DNA of 64,000 nucleotides from Treponema sp. (GTDB lineage: Bacteria; Spirochaetota; Spirochaetia; Treponematales; Breznakiellaceae): contig JAISCR010000033.1 of assembly GCA_031265435.1 (NCBI GenBank), positions 1 to 64,000 of the forward strand, given 5' to 3'. Positions 8,762 through 17,863 of this stretch are shown here, piece by piece; the first letter of the stretch is position 1; each line of letters begins with the position of its first letter. The notes under the pieces were generated by a model. The model ran no database searches, was not told the DNA's origin, and saw only the letters and a list, made by a program, of their open reading frames with translations. The translations under genes and the position numbers were made by a program.

Positions 8762-9547
8762 TCAGGCTTTCTTCCTGAAGCGGGCCACATACATGGGGCC
8801 CATGCCGGATGTGTCCGGCAGAATCATGCGGCCCAGGGGGCCCGCCTCTCCTTCGGGGAAACCGGGAAGATCCGGTTCAACAGTATCACCGTACTTTTTT
8901 AGAAGTCTCCCGGCAACTCCTTCGTTTTCTTCGGGATTCAGGGCGCAGGTTGAGTAGACCAGGGAACCTCCCTTTTCCAGCAGCAGAAAACATGAGGAAA
9001 GCAGGGCCCACTGGCGCTGTGCAAGAAAACGCGGACGGCCCGGTTTCCAGGCCATATATGCCTTTTGATCCTTGAGCACATGCTCCTCGCTTGAACAGGG
9101 TGCGTCAAGCAGTATAGCGCAGAAGCGGCCCTGCTCCGATTTACGTCCCCCCTGGGCAGCGGCGTCAAAACCGGAAACCCGTATCCGGCTTCTTGTTTCC
9201 GGGAACAGGTGCCTGTCAAGAACTTCCGAAAGGCGGCGCCTTCTTTCCGCGGAGAGTTCGTTGCACAGAAGCCGCGGGCCGCTTTCCGGGCAGTCGTTTT
9301 TCAAACGGCTTGCGATGACAAGACTCTTGCCGCCGGGAGCCGCGCAGGCATCCAGTATCAGCCCTTCGGCGTCAAGACGCAGAGATTCTGCCGCCAGTAC
9401 GGAAGCCCTGTTCAGGCGGTAGGGGAGGGCGAGTCCTTCGGCGTAGGGGAAAGCGGTAACACTGTCAAGGAGACTCTCTCTCAATTTTTTCCAGCGGCCG
9501 CCGTAGATATTCCGATACCAGGCTTCAAAATCCTCATTCACCGTCAT
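8762..9547 (-). CDS. NOL1/NOP2/Sun-family RNA (C5-cytosine) methyltransferase
   Basis: DACAAPGGKSLVIA, DAPCSSEEHVLKD, YSTCALNPEENEGV; start at MTVNEDFEAW. Confidence 0.88.
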   Translation of the reverse strand: MTVNEDFEAWYRNIYGGRWKKLRESLLDSVTAFPYAEGLALPYRLNRASVLAAESLRLDAEGLILDACAAPGGKSLVIASRLKNDCPESGPRLLCNELSAERRRRLSEVLDRHLFPETRSRIRVSGFDAAAQGGRKSEQGRFCAILLDAPCSSEEHVLKDQKAYMAWKPGRPRFLAQRQWALLSSCFLLLEKGGSLVYSTCALNPEENEGVAGRLLKKYGDTVEPDLPGFPEGEAGPLGRMILPDTSGMGPMYVARFRKKA

Positions 9548-10650
9548 GAAGGCTTGAGAACAGGAACCACGGGAGAGGTAAGCTCTATGGCGGCAGGGAA
9601 ATCTTCTTTGGTGAGAAGCGCCGTTTCTCCGTCCATCTGGGCCAGAATCGGATGTTCGCCGCGGAATTCCATGCATGCGGCGCTGAGGAGGATTGATTCC
9701 CTGCAGCGGATATGCTCACCGGTTTTGAAAAGGCCCTTGAGGGCAACTTTACGGAGCAGAGGCATCTGCTTTACCGCGCAGACATTCCTGTCGTCGGGGA
9801 GAATTCTGTTGTGGGAACCATAGGTTCTGTGTCCCGAAGCCCCCACGGCCAGGAGCAGCACTTTTTCCCGGAAGTTCTGTATCTCTCTTCCCTTTTCATC
9901 AAGGGCCCGCACATCCATATAGTCTACCCGGTAGATCCTGTCATAGAACAGGGCGGCAATATCGACCCAGAGCTTGTATGAATCTCCGGGGAATTTTCCC
10001 TTCATCTTGTTGGTCATGTGGGTAACAAAGGCGTCAAGACCCACCGAAAGGATATTGAAGGCAAGGAAGGGGCCTTTGGATGTTGCGGTGCGGAGTCTCA
10101 ACGCCCGCGCCCGGTCAATTCTGACAGGTTCGACGAGGAGATCCAGGGCATCCGCCAATTCAGCCGCGTCGGCCCCGTCATTCCCCGTGCCCATGGGAAG
10201 CCTCAGGACAACGCAGTGGGAAAGCGTTTCCGGCTTGGCGTGGAAGAGGCCGGTAAGCACTTCAAGACTCGTGCCGTCCCCTCCCGCGGTAATGATGAGG
10301 TGAAAGGGATGCAGCCCCGTTACGGCTTTTTCCCCGGCCTCAATTTCATCGATAAGGGCGGCGGCGATCTTCGAAGCGTGTCCCGGGCCCGTGGTGAGTA
10401 TCAGTCCGGGGGCAGGGCCGCCCTTTTCCTTTGAACAAATGGAAGGTCCCGCCTGCCTTGCGGGAAGAGAGGCCGCCTTTGCCCTGTAAAGCTTCAGGGT
10501 TTCCTCGTGGCGCCGCCACCGCTTCTGTATGACGAATCCTCCGGCTTTTGGGTTGGTAATGATCGTAAAACGGAGAACCCTTCCCGGCGCAACGAGACAA
10601 TGCCCGCAAATTTCCGCCATGGAAGCAGCGAAAAATTCAATGTCCATCAT
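9544..10650 (-). CDS. Diacylglycerol-kinase-family lipid kinase-like protein
   Basis: FTIITNPKAGG, ITAGGDGTSLEVLTGL, LPMGTGNDGADAAEL. Confidence 0.8.
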   Translation of the reverse strand: MMDIEFFAASMAEICGHCLVAPGRVLRFTIITNPKAGGFVIQKRWRRHEETLKLYRAKAASLPARQAGPSICSKEKGGPAPGLILTTGPGHASKIAAALIDEIEAGEKAVTGLHPFHLIITAGGDGTSLEVLTGLFHAKPETLSHCVVLRLPMGTGNDGADAAELADALDLLVEPVRIDRARALRLRTATSKGPFLAFNILSVGLDAFVTHMTNKMKGKFPGDSYKLWVDIAALFYDRIYRVDYMDVRALDEKGREIQNFREKVLLLAVGASGHRTYGSHNRILPDDRNVCAVKQMPLLRKVALKGLFKTGEHIRCRESILLSAACMEFRGEHPILAQMDGETALLTKEDFPAAIELTSPVVPVLKPS

Positions 10651-10734
10651 AATATATACAGAATACCTCCGCTTTGATTAATTTACAATGCGGATTTATG
10701 TGGATTTAGCCTTTGCGGATCAAACCCTTTCAGA

Positions 10735-11391
10735 TTAAATCCCGTGGATTGAATCTTCCAGGTTGTACACGTCTTCCACGCCGTCCACCAGAATGGCGCC
10801 CATGCCGGCTTCAAGCGATGGAACCAAATCAATATCGTAACGGTCGCCTATCGAAACGCAGGAAGCCGCTTCGGTTTTGAGTATTTCGGCAGCCTTGAGG
10901 TAGAGGCTCTTGTGGGGCTTGGGGATACCCAGGGTATCGAGGCCCACAATGCGGGAACAGGGAAAGAATTCCGCGGTTCCCAGGATGCCGAAAGTCCTCA
11001 GCGCAATGGACACGGTATTGTTTGTTACCACGGCCAGTTTATAGGAACGGGCCAGCCTTTCCAGGGTTTCCCGAAGGCGGGGATCTGGTTTGAGATACAG
11101 TTCCGGTTTGTAATCTTCTTCCCGCCAGCGGATGTTTTCCGCCATGCCGACCCCGTAGTCCAGGATCACCTTGCTCAGGGATATCGTCTCCCCGCCGTGT
11201 TTCTGTGCCCATTCGGAACGGTAGACATCGGTTTCCCCCTTCATCTCCTCAAAAGTCTTCCCGTATCGCGCGGCAAGCCTCACCAAAAGGGTGTCCACCT
11301 GACTTTGGGCATAGACCGGGTGGGAGTAGAGAGTCATGTCCATATCAAAGAGAAGAGCCTTGGGCTTTTCCGGCAGACGGTAGATCTTCAT
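10735..11391 (-). CDS. HAD-superfamily hydrolase (pyrimidine 5'-nucleotidase-like)
   Basis: LLFDMDMTLYSHP, VVTNNT, SIGDRYDIDLVPSLEAGM. Confidence 0.82.
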   Translation of the reverse strand: MKIYRLPEKPKALLFDMDMTLYSHPVYAQSQVDTLLVRLAARYGKTFEEMKGETDVYRSEWAQKHGGETISLSKVILDYGVGMAENIRWREEDYKPELYLKPDPRLRETLERLARSYKLAVVTNNTVSIALRTFGILGTAEFFPCSRIVGLDTLGIPKPHKSLYLKAAEILKTEAASCVSIGDRYDIDLVPSLEAGMGAILVDGVEDVYNLEDSIHGI

Positions 11392-12731
11392 TCCGTTTCT
11401 GTATCGAAAAGACTGTTTTGCAGGGGCAGGGGAGGCCGGGAATCGGCCAGGAGTTTCGTGATGATCTCCCGGTTATCCAGCAGGGAGGAAATCGACTGGT
11501 TCTGATGAAGCCGGGAAATAGTCTGGGCAAAGAGCCTCGAAATATCCACACTGATATACCACTCTTTTGTGAGCACCTCTTCCTGGTAGATCGCATTGGT
11601 ACCGATGATCCGGTAGAAAAGCCCCTCCCGGTATGCCGCATCAAAGTACTTGATCGCGTCCCCGGAAAAGAGAGGAAGACTGATTGCCGCAATTACCTTG
11701 CCCGCTCCGCTTTCCTTGAGCATCTTCATGCCCTTGAGGAGGGTGCCGCCGGTACCCAGCATATCGTCGGCCATGAAGACTGTTTTTCCCCGTACATCCC
11801 CCAGAAGTTTAAGCTCCGTAATATTGCTCTCCTGCGCGTTCCTGCTGAGCTTGGAGTAATCCCGTTCCTTGTAGAGAAGGTTGAGGGGCTTTTTGAGGGC
11901 ATTGGCATAGAATTTATTCCGGTCTACCGCCCCGGTATCGGGGGAAACCACGACAAAATCATCGTTGAGAATGCCGTCCATCATGGAAAGGCAGCGGATT
12001 GTCTGGTAGCTGGCATGGAGGTTTTCGAGCCGCATACGGTTGAAGGAAAGCACGATGTCCCTGGAATGAATGTCCATGGTGATGATGTGATTCACCCCGA
12101 GGCTTTCAAGAATCTTTCCCACCCGGCTGGCGGTGAGACCCTCCCGTCCCTTGGCCTTGTGCTGCCGGGCATAGGGATAGGTGGGGAGCACCAGGGTGAT
12201 ATGCTCGGCCCCCGCGTGTTTGGCCGCGTCCACGGTCACAAAAATGGTCATGAGATGGTCATTAACCGAGAGGGCGCGCTTGTCATCCCCTCCGGAAAAA
12301 TTCACTGGATAGCGGTTCTCCACATCCTGGACGATATAAATGTCTCTTCCCCGGATCGATTCGAGGATCTCCGCCTTTATCTCTCCGTTGGGGAAGTGGG
12401 TAAACCGCGCCGGAACCTTGAAGTCGGGAGTACGGCATTTACCCTTGTCCTGGCCGCTATGAAGGGAATGGGAAATTACATCATTGACAAAATTGATACG
12501 GCTTCCCGCCGTTTCCAGATCCAAACAATAACGCCTTGCCAGGGCTACGGCCTGTTTTTTGAAGCTGCGGCGGTACATCTTTTTGAGATGGTTTATCATC
12601 TCGTCCGCAAAGACTTCGCCGCCGGGACATGCAAGAACCGCCAGATTTGCCGACATAGTTTGTTCCATGGATATCTGATCCTGCCACGGAATGCCCCTGT
12701 GGGTCAATATATCGCATTTTACTTTCCGCAA
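11388..12731 (-). CDS. prs: Ribose-phosphate pyrophosphokinase
   Basis: RGRDIYIVQDVENRY, LVLPTYPYARQHKAKGREGLTASRVGKILESLGVNHIITMDIHSRDI, FMADDMLGTGGTL PRPP loop; start may be MEQTMSANLAV. Confidence 0.92.
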   Translation of the reverse strand: MRKVKCDILTHRGIPWQDQISMEQTMSANLAVLACPGGEVFADEMINHLKKMYRRSFKKQAVALARRYCLDLETAGSRINFVNDVISHSLHSGQDKGKCRTPDFKVPARFTHFPNGEIKAEILESIRGRDIYIVQDVENRYPVNFSGGDDKRALSVNDHLMTIFVTVDAAKHAGAEHITLVLPTYPYARQHKAKGREGLTASRVGKILESLGVNHIITMDIHSRDIVLSFNRMRLENLHASYQTIRCLSMMDGILNDDFVVVSPDTGAVDRNKFYANALKKPLNLLYKERDYSKLSRNAQESNITELKLLGDVRGKTVFMADDMLGTGGTLLKGMKMLKESGAGKVIAAISLPLFSGDAIKYFDAAYREGLFYRIIGTNAIYQEEVLTKEWYISVDISRLFAQTISRLHQNQSISSLLDNREIITKLLADSRPPLPLQNSLFDTETE

Positions 12732-12749
12732 TCCGCGGCGATTCGGGCC

Positions 12750-13964
12750 TCAGTTCTCCAGAATGGTGATCTCCACCCTCCTGTTGCGGGAACGGTTCTG
12801 CTCCGTATCGTTGTCCGCAACCGGCCTTTCCGCCCCGTAGCCCCTGACAACAACTCTGTCCGCCCCGCGGACTTTTTTACCGATAAGGTACTCCGCCACC
12901 GCCGCGGCCCGTTCCCGGGAAAGTCTGTTCCGGCCTTCGGCAGTACCGGCCAGAGCCGTGTGTCCGGCAATCAGTATATCCCGTTCCGGATAATGCAGCA
13001 GAATCTCTGCGATCCTGTCAAGTTTTGATTTTTCCTGCCGCGGTAATACTGCCGAATCCGCCTGGAACTGTACGTTTTCAAGGCTGATCGTTATCCCTTC
13101 ATCATCCACCCTGACCGAGGCGTCGGGAATATTAAGGCTGTTGATTTCCTCGGCTATACGGCCGGCTACCCGGTTCTTATCCATGTCTTCCGATTCCAGA
13201 AGCCTCGCCTCGGCAGTGCCCCGGTACTCTACGATTCGCCCGGTAGAAAGTTCAAAGATCATTCTGAAACTTTCGGTATAGGCCGCGGCCTGACCCATCT
13301 CCCTGTCCCAGTAGACTATCTGATCCGAAGCGCCCATGATCCTCGAAGGCCATACCCTTCCCCGTACTGCCGGAGGTTCACTCAGGATCCGGTAGGAAAC
13401 GGAAAAAGCCGGGTAGTTCCCGCCTTCCCATTCGCGTTCGCCCAGATACGTGTAGTTCGCGTTAAAAGGGATACGGTAGGGCTCCTCTATGCCGAAACTG
13501 TCCCGAAAATCGTGCATCTCATGGCCTTCGGCAGTCCAGGTTTCGCCGGGTTTAAGATCCCCGCCCGGGAAAACCGGCACATTACGCACCACCGGCATAT
13601 AGTATTTTTTTTCAATATCAATATAGCCCATGGCATCCCGGATAAAGACCGAATCATACTCCCTTGACCACTGGAAACTCCTCGCGTTCCCCGCGTTTTC
13701 CACGGTCCTTTCGGAAGTCTGGAACACCGCCTCATGCCGGCCCCTGCCGTCTATGGCTCCCGTAACCTTTACCGCAATACGATTGAGTATCTCCGATCTG
13801 TGGTTGAGCCTGTAGTCCAGGTATACATCCTCTTTTACGGTTGAAAGAATACGGTATGTGTCCCCCTCCCGGTATCTATAGGCAAATTCTTCGGCGCCGC
13901 CGGGAAGGGTAAGGCCGAAAAGGATACAAGGCCAAAGAAAGCAGCAGATCCATTTTTTTCTCAT
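12750..13964 (-). CDS. OmpA-family C-terminal domain protein, secreted
   Basis: Signal peptide MRKKWICCFLWPCILFGLTLPGGA; C-terminal ILIAGHTALAGTAEGRNRLSRERAAAVAEYLI and NRSRNRRVEITI. Confidence 0.88.
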   Translation of the reverse strand: MRKKWICCFLWPCILFGLTLPGGAEEFAYRYREGDTYRILSTVKEDVYLDYRLNHRSEILNRIAVKVTGAIDGRGRHEAVFQTSERTVENAGNARSFQWSREYDSVFIRDAMGYIDIEKKYYMPVVRNVPVFPGGDLKPGETWTAEGHEMHDFRDSFGIEEPYRIPFNANYTYLGEREWEGGNYPAFSVSYRILSEPPAVRGRVWPSRIMGASDQIVYWDREMGQAAAYTESFRMIFELSTGRIVEYRGTAEARLLESEDMDKNRVAGRIAEEINSLNIPDASVRVDDEGITISLENVQFQADSAVLPRQEKSKLDRIAEILLHYPERDILIAGHTALAGTAEGRNRLSRERAAAVAEYLIGKKVRGADRVVVRGYGAERPVADNDTEQNRSRNRRVEITILEN

Positions 13965-14048
13965 ACAACCTCCACGGTAATGCCCATGTCCTCCATTATT
14001 TTCACCCATGAGTCTTCAATATTACTATCGGTAATTACCGTATAATGT

Positions 14049-14077
14049 TTGACTTCCCGCGGGGCCGGTGTTATTGT
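14049..14077 (+). promoter_or_regulatory. Sigma70-like promoter for deoC-udp (TTGACT-17-TATTGT)
   Basis: TTGACT 14049-14054, 17-nt spacer, TATTGT 14072-14077. Confidence 0.6.
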
Positions 14078-14089
14078 AGTAACAAATAA

Positions 14090-14105
14090 TGTGATTATAC
14101 TCACA
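14090..14105. promoter_or_regulatory. CRP/FNR-type palindrome TGTGA-N6-TCACA
   Basis: tgtgattatactcaca between the -10 and the deoC start. Confidence 0.55.
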
Positions 14106-14124
14106 ATTGAGAGGGCTTATATTC

Positions 14125-14775
14125 ATGGATAAAGAAAAACTCTGGTCTTGCATCGATCATACTCTCCTCAAGCCGACAGCCGGCTGGGAGGCAGTTCGGA
14201 CTCTTTGTGATGAAGCCGAGCGTTACCACGCCGCTTCGGTATGCATCCCCCCGGTTTTCGTCGAAAAAGTCAAGAAGGCATACGGAAACCGCATAAGGAT
14301 CTGTACCGTAATCGGTTTTCCCCTGGGCTACAATACCACCGCGATAAAAGTTGCCGAATTGCGGGAAGCCGTTGATAATGGCGCCGATGAATTGGACATG
14401 GTGATCAACCTGGGGCTTGCTGTGTCCGGGGACTTCAGGGGAGTTACCGCGGAGATTAAGGCCCTCAGGGACGCTTCCTCCGGCAAGATCCTCAAGGTGA
14501 TCATAGAGACCTGTTACCTTTCACAAGAACAGAAGATCGATCTGTGCGCCTCTGTAGGGGAGGCGGGGGCAGACTATATCAAGACTTCCACTGGTTTTGG
14601 CCCGGCGGGGGCCAGCCTTGAAGATGTGGAACTCTTTGTAAAACATATCCGTCCCGGCATCAAGATAAAAGCTGCCGGTGGTATCTCCACCCTGGAAGAT
14701 CTGGAAGCCTATATCAAAGCAGGCTGCAGCAGAATCGGTACCAGCAGGGGAGTACACATTTTAGGAGGAGTATGA
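14125..14775 (+). CDS. deoC: Deoxyribose-phosphate aldolase
   Basis: CIDHTLLKP, VIGFPLGYN, DYIKTSTGF, KAAGGIS. Confidence 0.95.
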   Translation: MDKEKLWSCIDHTLLKPTAGWEAVRTLCDEAERYHAASVCIPPVFVEKVKKAYGNRIRICTVIGFPLGYNTTAIKVAELREAVDNGADELDMVINLGLAVSGDFRGVTAEIKALRDASSGKILKVIIETCYLSQEQKIDLCASVGEAGADYIKTSTGFGPAGASLEDVELFVKHIRPGIKIKAAGGISTLEDLEAYIKAGCSRIGTSRGVHILGGV

Positions 14776-15518
14776 TGGCGCTCGATCTTACCGTAGAAGG
14801 AAAACAGTATCACATTCGCTGCAGGGAAGGGGATGTAGGACGCTATGTGCTTCTGCCCGGCGATCCTTTCCGCACGGATCTGATCGCATCGTTTCTGGAT
14901 GACGCGAAGCTTGTGGCCCACAACCGGGAACACAAGACATGGACAGGTTACCTTGACGGAGAGAAGGTTTCGGTTACCTCTACCGGCATGGGCTGCCCTT
15001 CCACCGCCATTGCCCTGGAAGAACTGATTAAAATCGGGGCGGATACCTTTATCCGCATCGGGACTGCGGGACGGGTTTGCGACGCGTCCTGCGATGAAAC
15101 CCTGGACGGAGTGATCTGTAACGCGGCTGTCCGGGACGAAGGCACCACGATTCACTATATCCCCATCGAGTATCCGGCCATAGCGGATCGCCATGTGGTG
15201 GCCGCCCTGGCGGATGCCGCACAGGCCAGAGGGCTCAACTATATAGAAGGCATCTCCCAATCCAAGGATTCTTTCTACGGCCAGCATGAACCTGACAGCA
15301 TGCCTGCCGCCGCCCGGCTGCATGAACGCTGGGAAGCATGGCGGAGGGGAAATGTGATGTGCTCCGAAATGGAGACGGCGGCGCTTTTTGTTATTTCCAG
15401 TATCCGTTCAAAGCGCGCCTCCGCGATCATGTCCTTCAAGAAGATGGAGGATACTATCCAGGTAGCCTGCGATGCCGTCAGGTTATTAATCAAACAGGAC
15501 GGGGTAAAAATAGTATAG
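14772..15518 (+). CDS. udp: Uridine phosphorylase
   Basis: YVLLPGDPFRTDLIASFLDDAKLVAHNREHKTWTGYLDG; SEMETAALF. Confidence 0.92.
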   Translation: MMALDLTVEGKQYHIRCREGDVGRYVLLPGDPFRTDLIASFLDDAKLVAHNREHKTWTGYLDGEKVSVTSTGMGCPSTAIALEELIKIGADTFIRIGTAGRVCDASCDETLDGVICNAAVRDEGTTIHYIPIEYPAIADRHVVAALADAAQARGLNYIEGISQSKDSFYGQHEPDSMPAAARLHERWEAWRRGNVMCSEMETAALFVISSIRSKRASAIMSFKKMEDTIQVACDAVRLLIKQDGVKIV

Positions 15519-15523
15519 TTCAA

Positions 15524-15552
15524 TTGACTTTTTTGTGTATTCGGAGTATAAG
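15524..15552 (+). promoter_or_regulatory. Promoter for tRNA (TTGACT-17-TATAAG)
   Basis: TTGACT 15524-15529 and TATAAG 15547-15552, 40 nt upstream of the tRNA. Confidence 0.65.
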
Positions 15553-15591
15553 TATTTTCACCGCAGGGAGAACTTCGTCTGCGGCATTTCA

Positions 15592-15665
15592 GGGCCTATA
15601 GCTCAGTTGGTTAGAGCTGCGGACTCATAATCCGTCGGTCCCAGGTTCAAGTCCTGGTGGGCCCA
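15592..15665 (+). tRNA. tRNA with CAT anticodon (elongator Met, or Ile2)
   Basis: Cloverleaf GGGCCTA...GCTC..GAGC...GCGGA CTCATAA TCCGT...CCAGG TTCAAGT CCTGG...TGGGCCC-A; CCA not encoded. Confidence 0.93.
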
Positions 15666-15830
15666 TTGTAAATGCTTATATTGCAAGGATTTATACATAA
15701 GCATTTTATAAAAACCCAAGGACTGCATGGCATCGTGCGTTTATTTTTTTCCAGTAGTATGGAGGAATTGTCATGCCCAAACCTCTGAAACCGTTCGTTA
15801 TTCATATTATAATACATAGTTCCCCAGTGT

Positions 15831-16994
15831 ATGTTCGATGGATGTAATCTTGAGACCTTAGGAGGAATGGTCATTGTAGATCAGACTGCCGGATTGACCG
15901 GTGTAGAAGCAATACTCGGGAGTATCGGAAAAACCGATCTGACGGAAGAAGATGCCTTCCGGATTGTAGCGGCGCTTAAGGCCAGGGGCTTCCCGGTTGA
16001 AGCCAGGCCGAAAGACAGCATTGAGGCTCTTCCTCTGGAAGCCTTTTTACAGAATTTCTGGGACTACAAAAATTCTCCTTATGTCCGGGACAAACTTACT
16101 CACGGCTACCGCATCGGCAAACGTCATTGCCATGAGAGCATAAAAAGAGTACATTATTATGTAACGCCGTCCTTTGAAGGCTGGAACGTCGGAGATATTA
16201 CCCGCGATGTCCTCAAGGAATTTGCCAATATCCTTGCCGATGTGGGCCTGCGGCCGAACAGCATTCAGCAGATAATGCATACCATTACTACACCCCTCAA
16301 GTGGGCGCATCAGGAAGGGAAGCTTGCCTTTAATCCCTGCGCCGGGATGCTCAAGTTTCATGGAACGGAAAAGAAAAGGGGGGTGTTGACGCCCCAGGAA
16401 GCGGAGAAAATTTTTTCTGTTTCCTGGAAAGACAAACGGGTATACGCGGGAAATCTGCTGGCCATTACTACAGGGCTGCGGGCAGGAGAGGTTCTGGCAT
16501 TGCGGAAGAGGGACATCGGCGCTACCGAAAATTTTCTCTATATCCGTCATTCCTGGAGCCGCATTGACGGTCTCAAGACGCCGAAAAACGGAGAGAGCCG
16601 GAAGGTGCCTCTGCTCCCCGAGGTGAGAGAAAAACTGTTTGAGCTTATTAAAGATAACCCCCACCGCACGGATAATCCTTTTGTATTCTATGGGCCTCTC
16701 CAGGACAAACCCATGGCCGAAGAACTGTTCCTCAAGGGGCTAAAAAAAGTCTGCAGGGACTACGGCATTGACGCCGCCGCCCGGAATATCGTTTTTCACA
16801 GCCACCGGCACTACTATGCCGCCCGGATGGTTGACCGCATGGCGCCCGATCAGGTGATCCGGATCACCGGACACAAGAGTATGGCCGTGTTTGAAAAGTA
16901 TGCGGATCATATCATTCAGGAGAACCTCGAAGCCGCGGGAGAAGTTACCGCCGAGGTATTCGGGAATATTCTGCAGTTTAAGCAGGGGGCATAA
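15831..16994 (+). CDS. Tyrosine recombinase / phage-type integrase
   Basis: TTGLRAGEVLALR, HSHRHYYAARMV, GHKSMAVFEKYADH (R...HxxR...Y); start may be 15867. Confidence 0.88.
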   Translation: MFDGCNLETLGGMVIVDQTAGLTGVEAILGSIGKTDLTEEDAFRIVAALKARGFPVEARPKDSIEALPLEAFLQNFWDYKNSPYVRDKLTHGYRIGKRHCHESIKRVHYYVTPSFEGWNVGDITRDVLKEFANILADVGLRPNSIQQIMHTITTPLKWAHQEGKLAFNPCAGMLKFHGTEKKRGVLTPQEAEKIFSVSWKDKRVYAGNLLAITTGLRAGEVLALRKRDIGATENFLYIRHSWSRIDGLKTPKNGESRKVPLLPEVREKLFELIKDNPHRTDNPFVFYGPLQDKPMAEELFLKGLKKVCRDYGIDAAARNIVFHSHRHYYAARMVDRMAPDQVIRITGHKSMAVFEKYADHIIQENLEAAGEVTAEVFGNILQFKQGA

Positions 16995-17132
16995 AAATAC
17001 ATGCGGAATTCCTTGCTCAAAATGAGGCCATGGGGTATACTAAAAACATATACGACTTCACTCTCCGGCTCCCGGCCGGGGGAAACAGATTTGTCTGAAA
17101 CGGTGCGTAAATGCGTTTTATAAGGTGGATGT

Positions 17133-17657
17133 ATGGACAGAAATGCCATTTTGAATGCCATGGAAAGAAAGGCAAAAAAGATCTTTGATGAAAATGAGGG
17201 CTATATCCAGAACGGCAGGCGGGGAGTCCTGGTGGCTCAGATCAGAGATGAGAAGAACAGCGAACAGTGGGACGCTACCCAGCGTAGTTTTGGCATTATA
17301 TACCGGGATTACAACTATGAAGACGAACTGGTGATAAATAACGGAACCAATTTTGACGCGCTGGTTCACGGAAAGATCGCCTTTTCCCGCAGAACAGACA
17401 AAAATTCAGGTACCAACTACTACCAGGTTCTCGGTTATGAATCGTTCTGGAGGGGCTCGGTGATAAGCGACGACGGGAACTGTATCTGCGCCTTTGCCGG
17501 TTTCTCCGGCAAGGATGACCAGATTATCGCCCAGGCGGGGATCAATTGCTATGAATCCCTCAAACGGACCGGAAAGAGCCTTGAAGACGATGCCGCCTCC
17601 CGGGACGAAGATGCCGGAGATGAAGAAGACGGCGAAGAAACCGAAGAAGAGGAATAG
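17133..17657 (+). CDS. Hypothetical protein with acidic C-terminal tail
   Basis: ORF with SD-like aaggtgg; C-terminus DEDAGDEEDGEETEEEE. Confidence 0.6.
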   Translation: MDRNAILNAMERKAKKIFDENEGYIQNGRRGVLVAQIRDEKNSEQWDATQRSFGIIYRDYNYEDELVINNGTNFDALVHGKIAFSRRTDKNSGTNYYQVLGYESFWRGSVISDDGNCICAFAGFSGKDDQIIAQAGINCYESLKRTGKSLEDDAASRDEDAGDEEDGEETEEEE

Positions 17658-17689
17658 GGAATATTTCTGCTACAGCAATTCTCCATTTA

Positions 17690-17835
17690 AAATAACCACG
17701 AACTACTCGAACGAAAGAGAAAGAGATTACCACAAAAAGTCGAAGAAGTCGAAGAAGTTTTTTAAGAGGAAATCGTTCTTTTCCCTTTACTTTTTCGACT
17801 GATGCGACCTTGTGGTTAAAAATTCTTTTTTCCGA
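17690..17835. repeat. Family-1 palindromic intergenic repeat, copy B
   Basis: gattaccacaaaaagtcgaagaagtcgaagaag ... tttttcgactgatgcgaccttgtggttaaaaattctttttt, between convergent 3' ends. Confidence 0.75.
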
Positions 17836-17863
17836 CAAACAAAGGAGAGGTTTCCTATAACAA

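Noticed and set aside
11205-13028. 607-aa plus-strand ORF
   Set aside because: Entirely antisense to the conserved HAD, prs and ompA-family genes; high-GC shadow ORF without a recognisable domain.
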